64,000 nt of DNA, taken from contig DATFHF010000022.1 in the NCBI GenBank assembly GCA_035248685.1, positions 99,771 through 163,770 on the forward strand, written 5' to 3'. The first letter of the stretch is position 1. Each line of letters opens with the position of its first letter. This DNA comes from Jatrophihabitans_A sp035248685 (GTDB lineage Bacteria > Actinomycetota > Actinomycetes > Mycobacteriales > Jatrophihabitantaceae). This document shows, piece after piece, positions 22,624 to 30,138 of the stretch. Both the position numbers and the translations under genes were made by a program. A model generated the notes under the pieces. It saw only the letters and a program-made list of their open reading frames with translations. It did not search any database and was not told where the DNA came from.

Positions 22624-25077
22624 ATGAACACCGAGGCGGAGACCTCCGGTGACTCCGTGGCGGGTACCGCCGGTGACCCGACGGCCGGTGCCACCGGTGG
22701 GCCGGCGCAGGCTGCGGTGGCGGCGGCCACCTCCGGCGTTCGGATCGTCGATACCCCGTCCGGCCGGGTCCGGCAGTCGCTGGATCTGGTCCGGCTGGTG
22801 GCCCTGCTGCTGGCCGGTCTGCTGCTGCTCGGCATCGGGATCGTGGCCCGGGAGACCAGCCGGGGCCTCAACGACGACCTGGCCAGGTTGCTCGGCGAGG
22901 TGCCGCACGTCTTCATCCGCGGGTTCAGCCTGCTGGCCTCGTTCGGCGCGTTGGCGGTGCCGTTGGCGTTCATGGCTCGTGAGATCGTCCGGAGCCAGAC
23001 CCGGCGGCTGATCGAGGCGCTGCTGACCGGCCTGGTCGCCATCGCGGTGGTGGAAGGACTGGACCGGTTGGTTGGGCATTACCCCGCCAGCCGGGCCTAC
23101 GAGGCACTCACTCGGGTCGGTGCCGGCGGCACGATTCGTCCCTTCGACACCTACCTGGTCGCGCTGCTGGCCTTCGTCGCGGTAACCGGGGTGGCGCTGG
23201 AGCCGCTGTGGAGCGGGCTGCTGGTCGCGGTCACCTCGCTGTACGTGTTGTCGGTGTTCACGGCGACCCAGGCGTCCCTGCTGTCGTTGATCCTGAGCCT
23301 GATCATCGGGTCGTTCGTCGGGGTCGCGGTGCGCTATGCCGCCGGCCGGGCCAGCAAGCGGCCGACCGCCGAGCAACTGGTGGCGGCGCTGGGCGCGCGC
23401 GACATTCGGCTGCGCAGCTTCGAGCGAGCCGAGGATTCCGACGCCGGACGGGTGTACCAGGCGCGGGCGGTGGACGGCCGGGAGCTGGAGGTGCACGTGC
23501 TCGACCGCGAGCTGATCGCCTCCGGCGCGGTGTCGAACGTCTACCGGTTGATCCGGATCCGCAAGGAGATCGCGCCCGCGCCGGCGCTGTCATTGGAGCG
23601 GGTCGCCGAACACCGGTCGCTGCTGTCGATGGCGGCGGCGGTAGCCGAGGTGCCGATTCCGGCGCTGCTGGCCGGGGTGCGCTGCGGTCCGGATGCCATC
23701 GCGCTGGTGTACGAGCATCGAGTGGGTAGCCCGCTGGCCGACCCGTCCGCCGACCAGCTCGAGCAGCTGTGGCAGATCGCCAACCGGTTGCACCGCAACC
23801 GGGTCACCCACCGGGGCCTGACCGCTACCGAGATCCGGATCGACCCGCACGGCGCCGTGCTGCTGCCGATCCCGAAGGACGGCACGGCCTTCGCGACCGA
23901 CCTGCGGATCACCCTGGACCGGGTGCAGCTGCTGGTCAGTACCGCCGAACTGGCCGGGGTGGATCGGGCGGTGAGCAGCGCCCGCCGGGTGCTGACCGAT
24001 GCCCAGCTGTCGGCGATCGTGCCGGTGCTTCAGCCGATTGCGCTGAGCCGGCAGGCCCGGGAGGCGATCAAACACGACACCGGCCTGATCGATGCGATCC
24101 GCGAGGCGATCCAGGGCGAGGTGCCGGCACCGGCATCCGAGCTGGTTCGGGTGGAACGGGTGCGGCCCCGCACCATCGTGTCGGTGGTGGCTGGGCTGGT
24201 CGCCGCCTACTTCATCGTCGGCCAGCTCAGCTCCGTCCACCTGCGCACCGTGCTGTCCGGCGCCCGCTGGCGCTGGGTGCCGCTGGTGCTCGCCGCGTCG
24301 GCCGCCAGCTACCTGGCCGCGGCGCTGTCGTTGACCGGTTACGTCCGGGAGCGGCTATCGTTCCCGCGCACCACGTTGGTGCAGCTGGCCGCCTCGTTCG
24401 CCGGCTTCGTCACCCCGCCGTCGGTCGGCGGCTTGGCGGTCAACATCCGCTATCTGCGCAAGGCCCGGGTGAGCATCACGGGAGCGGCCACCAGCGTCGG
24501 ACTGTCGCAGGTGGTCAACGGGGTGTCCCACGTCCTGCTGTTAATCGGCTTCGCGGCGGCCACCGGCGCCTCGGCCCACCACAGCCTGCCGATCCCCGGC
24601 TGGGCGTTCAGTGCGATCGGGGCGTTGGTCACGCTGGCCGCGGTGGCGTTGGCGCTGCCGGCGACCAGGCGCTGGCTGCTGGCCCGGTTGTTACCGCCGC
24701 TGCGCGAGGCGATGCCGCGGTTGCTGAACCTGCTGACCAACCCGGTGAAGCTGGCCGAGGGGGTGCTCGGCGCGGTGCTGCTCAACGCCTGCTACATCAC
24801 CGCGCTGTGGTTCTCGGTGCACGCCTTCGCCGGCGGGGTATCCATCCCGCAGGTTGCCGTGGTCTATCTGGCCGGTGCCGCGATCGGTTCGGTGGCACCG
24901 ACGCCGGGCGGGCTCGGTGCGGTCGAGGTGGCGCTGTCCACCGGCTTGACGGCCGCCGGAATGGCCAGCTCGGCGGCGATCAGCGCAGTTTTGCTGTTCC
25001 GGCTGGCGACCTTCTGGCTGCCGGTGCCGGTGGGTTGGCTGGCCTTCCACTGGTTACAGCGCCGGGATGCAATTTGA
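22624..25077 (+). CDS. Flippase-like (YbhN/AglD, MprF-N type) membrane protein with a kinase-like middle domain
   Basis: 817 aa from ATG 22624. Residues 45-240 contain about six membrane helices. Residues 250-500 resemble a degenerate protein kinase fold: YQARAVDGRELEVHVLDREL, a helix with RIRKEI, and HRNRVTHRGLTATEIRID in the place of the catalytic loop (HRG instead of HRD). Residues 515-815 are the lysylphosphatidylglycerol synthase/flippase-like domain with SFAGFVTPPSVGGLAVNIRYL and APTPGGLGAVEVALSTGL. Such proteins are thought to flip lipids or lipid-linked glycans. TAATAC near 22579 may be its -10 box. Confidence 0.82.
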   Translation: MNTEAETSGDSVAGTAGDPTAGATGGPAQAAVAAATSGVRIVDTPSGRVRQSLDLVRLVALLLAGLLLLGIGIVARETSRGLNDDLARLLGEVPHVFIRGFSLLASFGALAVPLAFMAREIVRSQTRRLIEALLTGLVAIAVVEGLDRLVGHYPASRAYEALTRVGAGGTIRPFDTYLVALLAFVAVTGVALEPLWSGLLVAVTSLYVLSVFTATQASLLSLILSLIIGSFVGVAVRYAAGRASKRPTAEQLVAALGARDIRLRSFERAEDSDAGRVYQARAVDGRELEVHVLDRELIASGAVSNVYRLIRIRKEIAPAPALSLERVAEHRSLLSMAAAVAEVPIPALLAGVRCGPDAIALVYEHRVGSPLADPSADQLEQLWQIANRLHRNRVTHRGLTATEIRIDPHGAVLLPIPKDGTAFATDLRITLDRVQLLVSTAELAGVDRAVSSARRVLTDAQLSAIVPVLQPIALSRQAREAIKHDTGLIDAIREAIQGEVPAPASELVRVERVRPRTIVSVVAGLVAAYFIVGQLSSVHLRTVLSGARWRWVPLVLAASAASYLAAALSLTGYVRERLSFPRTTLVQLAASFAGFVTPPSVGGLAVNIRYLRKARVSITGAATSVGLSQVVNGVSHVLLLIGFAAATGASAHHSLPIPGWAFSAIGALVTLAAVALALPATRRWLLARLLPPLREAMPRLLNLLTNPVKLAEGVLGAVLLNACYITALWFSVHAFAGGVSIPQVAVVYLAGAAIGSVAPTPGGLGAVEVALSTGLTAAGMASSAAISAVLLFRLATFWLPVPVGWLAFHWLQRRDAI

Positions 25078-25084
25078 CCCGGGC

Positions 25085-25129
25085 TCGTCCATCGGCGGCT
25101 CGTCCATCGGCAGCATGTCCATCGGCAGG
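25085..25129 (+). repeat. Three 15-bp direct repeats before the acyl-CoA dehydrogenase-like gene
   Basis: Units 25085-25099, 25100-25114 and 25115-25129 share (T/A)(C/T)GTCCATCGGC(G/A)G(C/G). They lie between the flippase stop and the ribosome site of the next gene and would encode SSIG-type repeats if translation began at ATG 25067. Confidence 0.8.
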
Positions 25130-25141
25130 AAGGACTCGGTA

Positions 25142-26287
25142 GTGATTCATCCGGACGTTGCCCAGGTTCGGCTGGCGGCGGGCGAGCTGGCCGCCAAGCT
25201 CCGTAGCCGAGGTGCCGAGATCGAGCAGGCCGGGACGCTGCCGGCCGACGTGGTTGCCGACCTGCACGACTGCGGCATCTTCCGGCTCTGGCTGCCGGTG
25301 GAACTCGGCGGTTTCGAGGCGGCACCGGCCGACGTGCTGACGATCATCCAGACGTTGGCCGAGGCAGACGGGTCGACCGGCTGGTGCGCGGCGACCGGGG
25401 TGGCCGGCAACGTGGCCGGTGCTCAGCTGTCCCGGGACACCGCGCGCGAGATCTACCCGACCGGTTCCGAACTGTGCGGTGGCGCGCTGATGCCGGGTGG
25501 TCGAGCGGTATCGCGCCCCGGTGGTTTCGAGGTGGACGGCCGCTGGTCGTTCGGCAGCGGGATCCGGCATTGTGACTGGATCGTCGGTGGCGCCCTGGTC
25601 GAGGATGCCGGCGGTGGGCCGCCATCGGCCCGGGCGATCTTGATGCCGCGAGCTTCGGTGGAGTTGCTGGACACCTGGCAGGTAGTCGGACTGTCCGGCA
25701 CCGGCAGCGTCGACTACCAGGTGCGCGGGCTGTACGTGCCGGAGCGGCACACTATCGAGCTCGCGGCGCTGAACCCGTGGCCGGCCGGCGCGATGTGGCG
25801 GATTCCGCTGCGGTCGCTGCTGTATCCGATCCTGGCCGCGGTGCCGCTGGGCCTGGCCCGCCGAGCCATCGCCGAGCTGACCGAGCTGGCCGGTGAGCGG
25901 GCGCGCTTCGGCTCGAGCCGACGGCTGGCCGACCGGGACGTGGTGCAAGCCACTATCGGCCAGGCGCAGGCGTTGACCGATGCCGGCGCGGCCTACCTGT
26001 CGGCCGGGCTGCAGCGGCTGCGCCAGGTCGCCGACAGCGGCCGAGTGCCGGGACCGATGGAACGGGCCGGTGCTCGGCTGGCCGCGGTGCACGCTACCGA
26101 GCAGGCGACCCGAGCGGTGGAGCTCTGTTTCCGGGCCAGCGGTACCGCGGCCATCTACCAGAGCAGTGCGTTGCAGCGGGTGCTGCGCGACGTGAACACG
26201 GCCGGTCAGCACTACGCGCTCAGTACCCAGGGCTATGAATTGACCGGACGGGTGCTGCTCGGCTTCGAGCCGGATCCGATGCTGTGA
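25142..26287 (+). CDS. Acyl-CoA dehydrogenase-fold flavoprotein (HsaA/HpaB-like oxygenase group)
   Basis: 381 aa from GTG 25142, with GGAAGGA 7 nt upstream; ATG 25067 in frame would add a low-complexity SSIG peptide. Features are the helical N-terminal domain, the middle beta domain (DGRWSFGSGIRHCDWIVGGAL) and the C-terminal helical bundle. It lacks the clear catalytic Glu context of true acyl-CoA dehydrogenases and instead resembles the flavin-dependent monooxygenases of this fold (HsaA, DszC types), which use FMNH2 supplied by a reductase. No reductase is adjacent. The substrate is unknown. Confidence 0.78.
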   Translation: MIHPDVAQVRLAAGELAAKLRSRGAEIEQAGTLPADVVADLHDCGIFRLWLPVELGGFEAAPADVLTIIQTLAEADGSTGWCAATGVAGNVAGAQLSRDTAREIYPTGSELCGGALMPGGRAVSRPGGFEVDGRWSFGSGIRHCDWIVGGALVEDAGGGPPSARAILMPRASVELLDTWQVVGLSGTGSVDYQVRGLYVPERHTIELAALNPWPAGAMWRIPLRSLLYPILAAVPLGLARRAIAELTELAGERARFGSSRRLADRDVVQATIGQAQALTDAGAAYLSAGLQRLRQVADSGRVPGPMERAGARLAAVHATEQATRAVELCFRASGTAAIYQSSALQRVLRDVNTAGQHYALSTQGYELTGRVLLGFEPDPML

Positions 26288-26305
26288 GTGTGTGAGGATG
26301 ACCGC

Positions 26306-26956
26306 ATGACCGATCGGATCACCGCGCAGCAGTTCCACGAGGCGGCCGGGGTCGAGGACTGGCGGGTACTGAACCTGGCCGCCTACGCACACTTCGCCAC
26401 CGGCAGGTTCGCCACCGGGCTTGCCCTGGTGAACGCCATCGGCGAGCTGGCCGAGGCTGCTAACCATCACCCGGACCTCAATCTGCAGTACCGGAATGTG
26501 CTGGTCAGGCTGAGCAGCCACGACGTGCACGGGTTGAGCGAACGGGATGTCGAGCTGGCCCGTCGGATCTCGGCCGCGGCCCGCGAACTGGGGGTGGCCG
26601 CCGACCCGAGCTCGCTGCAATGGATCAACCTCACCATCGACGCGCTGGTCGGCGCGGAGGTACAGCCGTTCTGGCGCGCCCTGCTCGGCTATCGGGAGGA
26701 CGGCCCGGAGGATCTCATCGACCCGCACGGACGCGGGCCGGACCTGTGGTTCCAGCAGTTGGACGCGACGCACTCGCACCGCAACCGGATGCACCTGGAC
26801 GTCGCGGTCCCGCACGACCACGCGCAGGCGAGGGTCGACGCCGCGATCGCCGCGGGTGGCCGACTGGTCAGTGACCAGCGCGCGCCGTCCTGGTGGGTAT
26901 TGGCCGATCCCGAGGGCAACGAAGCCTGCGTGGCCACCTGGATGAACCGGGGCTGA
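26306..26956 (+). CDS. Pterin-4a-carbinolamine dehydratase-like domain fused to a VOC/glyoxalase domain
   Basis: 216 aa from ATG 26306 (GAGGA upstream), 18 nt after the flavoprotein. Residues 1-95 match the 4a-hydroxytetrahydrobiopterin dehydratase fold with the ANHHPDLNLQYRNV motif (His54, His55 and later His72 region). Residues 100-216 match one VOC half (LDALVGAEVQPFWRALLGY, MHLDVAVPHDHAQARVDAA, LADPEGNEACVATW). Parts of the metal site are visible (His in MHLD, Glu near GNEACV). The fusion is known in actinobacteria, but its function is not. Probably co-transcribed with the flavoprotein. Confidence 0.8.
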   Translation: MTDRITAQQFHEAAGVEDWRVLNLAAYAHFATGRFATGLALVNAIGELAEAANHHPDLNLQYRNVLVRLSSHDVHGLSERDVELARRISAAARELGVAADPSSLQWINLTIDALVGAEVQPFWRALLGYREDGPEDLIDPHGRGPDLWFQQLDATHSHRNRMHLDVAVPHDHAQARVDAAIAAGGRLVSDQRAPSWWVLADPEGNEACVATWMNRG

Positions 26957-27011
26957 ACCGCGACCGGCCCGTGGCGCCCGTCGCGCCTTGCTGGCACATC
27001 GAAGCGGCGAG

Positions 27012-27821
27012 CTAGCGAGCCGGACGATGGCGCAGGGTCTGGAAGATGTCATCGGACGGCCCGTCCGGACCCGGCGTCCGGCCGGCTTCGACGAACCACT
27101 CGGTGCCCAGCGCGAGCTGGAACAGCGGTCGCGGCAAACGCAGCAGGTAGGCCAGCGTCCGGGTGTCGCTGCCGCCGCCGCGCTGGCTGGCGTGCGCGCG
27201 CATCGCGGCTCGCTTCTGGTCGAGGTAGCCGCGCACGTTCACCCGGTGGGTGATGTCGGCCCGGGCGCTGTAGGCCTGCCGCAACCGACTCGGTGCGAAG
27301 TCAGCCGGCGCCAGCCTGAGCTTGTGCAACGGCCAGGTCACCCGCAGCAGCGCGGTGCGGTCTACGGTCGCCTCCAGCACCACCGGCGTCCCGGCCAACT
27401 CGGCGGCCCGACGAGCCACCCGGTGTACCTGGACGTGATCGGGGTGGCCATAGCCGCCATGCTCGTCGTAGCTGGTCAGCGCGTCGGCCGCCTCTTCGGT
27501 CAGGATCGCAGCAAGCCGGTGGGCCGGCTCGTCCACGTCGAGGGCGGCGAAACCCTTATGTTCACTGTGCATTCCTGAATCGGGATAGTTCAGCTCGACC
27601 ACCCTGGCACAGCCGATCGCGGCGGCGGAAGCCCGCAACTCGGCCAGCCGCCGGGCGGCCAACCCCGGCCCCGCCGGCTGGCCGGCCAGTCCGGCCTCGC
27701 CCGCGGTCGCCACCACCAGGGTCACCCGGTGTCCCTCGGCCACCGCCCGGGCCAGCGTGCCGGCGGTCAGCAGTGCCTCGTCGTCCGGATGGGCGTGGAA
27801 GGACACCAGCCGAAAGCTCAT
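27012..27821 (-). CDS. PIG-L family deacetylase
   Basis: 269 aa, ATG start overlapping the glycosyltransferase stop (ATGA). The zinc motif HAHPDDE is at residues 9-15 and the second His site is in YGHPDHVQVHRVA. Family members de-N-acetylate GlcNAc or similar groups on lipids and small thiols (MshB, LmbE, GPI synthesis). Coupled to a GT4 enzyme, it likely trims an acetylated sugar added by that enzyme. It looks unlike MshB in its middle and C-terminal parts, so mycothiol synthesis is not my first choice. Confidence 0.87.
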   Translation of the reverse strand: MSFRLVSFHAHPDDEALLTAGTLARAVAEGHRVTLVVATAGEAGLAGQPAGPGLAARRLAELRASAAAIGCARVVELNYPDSGMHSEHKGFAALDVDEPAHRLAAILTEEAADALTSYDEHGGYGHPDHVQVHRVARRAAELAGTPVVLEATVDRTALLRVTWPLHKLRLAPADFAPSRLRQAYSARADITHRVNVRGYLDQKRAAMRAHASQRGGGSDTRTLAYLLRLPRPLFQLALGTEWFVEAGRTPGPDGPSDDIFQTLRHRPAR

Positions 27822-28999
27822 CTGGTGGGCAGCTCCAGCGGCAGCGCGTCCCGCTCAGACCAGGCAGCAGTCTCGTCCGGCCGGAACGAAGACAGCACCG
27901 ACCGGCGCCGCTCGAGCGCACCGGCGTACACCCGGTCGCAACTGCGCAACACGCTGTCCCAGGAGAACCGGGACTCGAGGTCTTCCTGGTGCGCGGACAG
28001 TGCGGTTCGCAGCGCCGCCGACCGAACCAGCGAGACCACAGCGTCGACCATGTCGGCGTCGGTGGCGACCAGCAGCCCGTTCCGGCCGTGGCTGATGAAG
28101 TCCGACACACCGGTGCCGGTGAAGGCGACCACCGGCAGCCCGGCACAGCGGGCTTCCAGCGCCGCGATGCCGAACGACTCCAGGATGGCGGGGGAGAGGT
28201 ACACATCAGCGTCGGCGAACACCCGCCGGATGCCGGGCTGGTCAAGCTGACCGGTCAGCTCCACCCAGTCCATCCGGTGCCGGCGCAGGTATGCCAGCAT
28301 CGCCGCCCGCTTGGGGCCGTCCCCTACGATCTTCAATTCGATCCGCAGCTCCGGCGGCAATTGGGCGCGAGCCGCGCGCAGCATGGCCAGCAGTTGCATC
28401 GGCCGCTTGCGACCGGCCAGCCGCATCACGCTGACCAGCACCACCCGGTTCTCCTCGCGCGGCTGCCGCTGGCACTGCCACAGTTCCGGACGCACCCCGT
28501 TCGGCAGCACCGAAATCGGGGTGCCCGGCCGCAGCACGTCGGCCAGCGCCAGCGCGGCGGCCTCGCTCACCGCGGTCCAGGTCATCGGCCAGCGTCGCCA
28601 GTCCAGGGCCAGGTCAAAGCCGCGGAAGATCGGCACCGCCCAGGACCACAGCGAATGGACGGTGACCACGGTCGGGATGCCGGCCCGGTGGGTGGCATCG
28701 GCGGTGAAGTAGCTCAGCGGCGAACAGGTGGAGGCGTGCAGATGCACCAGGTCGTACTCGCCGGCCAGGACGGTCCGCCGGCCGCGGAAGGTGGCCTGGT
28801 ACTGGATGGTCCCGGGCCGGCCGCCGAGCCGGGACGGGCCGAGCACCGGCAGCACCGAATCGGCCCGGCCGGGTGCCACCGAGGTGATGATCTCGACGTC
28901 GTGGCCGGCTGCGAGTTGGGTCCGGGTCAGGCCTTCGACCTGGCGTTCGATGCCGCCCATCCGCGGCAGGTAGCAGTCGGTGACGTGCGCAATCCTCAT
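27818..28999 (-). CDS. Glycosyltransferase family 4 (GT-B)
   Basis: 393 aa. ATG 28999 gives the standard MRIAHVTDCYLPRMGGIERQ opening; the frame stays open further up but only as antisense of the DMT gene. The GT-B C-terminal half shows VVLVSVMRLAGRKRP, the KIVGDGPKR strand and the nucleotide-binding AILESFGIAALEARCAGLPVV (E-x7-E). It has no signal or membrane helix and probably works at the inner face of the membrane with GDP- or UDP-sugar. Its stop overlaps the deacetylase start. Confidence 0.9.
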   Translation of the reverse strand: MRIAHVTDCYLPRMGGIERQVEGLTRTQLAAGHDVEIITSVAPGRADSVLPVLGPSRLGGRPGTIQYQATFRGRRTVLAGEYDLVHLHASTCSPLSYFTADATHRAGIPTVVTVHSLWSWAVPIFRGFDLALDWRRWPMTWTAVSEAAALALADVLRPGTPISVLPNGVRPELWQCQRQPREENRVVLVSVMRLAGRKRPMQLLAMLRAARAQLPPELRIELKIVGDGPKRAAMLAYLRRHRMDWVELTGQLDQPGIRRVFADADVYLSPAILESFGIAALEARCAGLPVVAFTGTGVSDFISHGRNGLLVATDADMVDAVVSLVRSAALRTALSAHQEDLESRFSWDSVLRSCDRVYAGALERRRSVLSSFRPDETAAWSERDALPLELPTR

Positions 29000-29219
29000 C
29001 CGCGGACGCGGTGCGGCTGGGCGGCGGAGGTGGTCGGTGGTCGCGGCACGGTCGCCAATGGTACTGCCCCGTAGGTGCCGCGCCAGCCAGCACGGCTCGG
29101 GTTGCTGAGAACCCGCTCGGTACGGGCAGCATGGGGCGGGCCGGCCGAGATACCCTTCCGCAGACTGAGGTCCGGCCGGTAGCGGATCCGAACAGGCCGG
29201 GCACGGACGGGAGCGGTGG

Positions 29220-30122
29220 ATGGCGGTGCCCTGGCTGGTGGTCGGCCTGAGCCTCGGCTCGGCGCTGGCCTTCGCCGCCTCAACCAACCTCAAACATTCC
29301 AGCGCCGCTGAATTGCCGGACGTGCACCGGTTCCGGGCCGGTGCGGTGGCCCGATTCGCCGCCGCCACGCTGAGCCACCGGCTCTGGCTGGCCGGCATCG
29401 TCACCGACGGGATCGGGCTGGTGCTGCAAGTGTTCGCGTTGCACCTCGGCGCGCTCGTCGTCGTCCAGCCGTTGCTGATCAGCGGGTTGCTGTTCGCGCT
29501 GCTGCTGCGCCGCCGGCGGGGCCGCCGGGTCACCGCCCACGAGGTCCGCTGGGCGCTGGTGCTGACCGGCTGCCTGATCGCTTTCCTTTTCCTGGTCGGG
29601 ACGAACCCGAACAACGGCGGCGCCGGGCCGGACCGGCTGCCGGCGGTGGTGGCTGCCTGCGTCGGCGTGCTGATCGCGTTGCTGTGCCTGCTGCTGGCGC
29701 ACCGCCGTCGGCCGGCCGCCGACGCCGCCGCGTTGATGGGGGTGGCGGTCGGCGTGGTGTACGCGGCATCGGCGGCCCTGCTGAAGGGGCTGACCGACCA
29801 GGCGGTGCACGGGCTGATGGCCGCGCTGACCTGCTGGCAGCTGTACACGGTGATCGTGGTCGGCGCGATCGGCTTATTCCTCAGCCAGCTGGCCTTCCAG
29901 GCCGGTCCGCTCACCGCCAGCCTGCCGGCGATTGCCACCGTGGATCCGCTGCTGTCGATCGTGGTCGGCGTGCTGATCTACGACGAGCACATCCACCGCG
30001 GTCCGTGGTCGGGCGCCGGCCTGCTCGGGCTGATGCTGCTGCTCGGGGTGTCCGTCGTCGAGCTGGGCAAGGTCGACACGCTGGAGCGTGAGGCGGCGCT
30101 GTCGGAGGCCATGACCGGGTAG
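29220..30122 (+). CDS. DMT-superfamily (EamA-like) membrane transporter
   Basis: 300 aa from ATG 29220. Nine or ten hydrophobic helices; the first begins VPWLVVGLSLGSALAFAAS. The EamA repeat character is seen in HLGALVVVQPLLISGLLFALLL and again in TASLPAIATVDPLLSIVVGVLI. Substrate unknown. The helicase-like gene follows after 16 nt on the same strand. Confidence 0.82.
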   Translation: MAVPWLVVGLSLGSALAFAASTNLKHSSAAELPDVHRFRAGAVARFAAATLSHRLWLAGIVTDGIGLVLQVFALHLGALVVVQPLLISGLLFALLLRRRRGRRVTAHEVRWALVLTGCLIAFLFLVGTNPNNGGAGPDRLPAVVAACVGVLIALLCLLLAHRRRPAADAAALMGVAVGVVYAASAALLKGLTDQAVHGLMAALTCWQLYTVIVVGAIGLFLSQLAFQAGPLTASLPAIATVDPLLSIVVGVLIYDEHIHRGPWSGAGLLGLMLLLGVSVVELGKVDTLEREAALSEAMTG

Positions 30123-30138
30123 GGCAGGATGGTTCACC

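Noticed and set aside
22459..23496. Extension of the toxin frame to a 428-codon protein
   Set aside because: The part beyond 22458 is antisense to the flippase-like gene and has shadow-frame composition. The GTG 22458 with TACAAT just upstream explains the start.
24980..27052. 690-codon open frame on the minus strand
   Set aside because: Antisense to three well-supported plus-strand genes, with repetitive Arg/Gly/Gln composition and no start signal.
27012..28999. Mycothiol genes mshB/mshA
   Set aside because: Only the common family motifs match. Middle and C-terminal parts differ, and mshA and mshB are not usually paired in this way.
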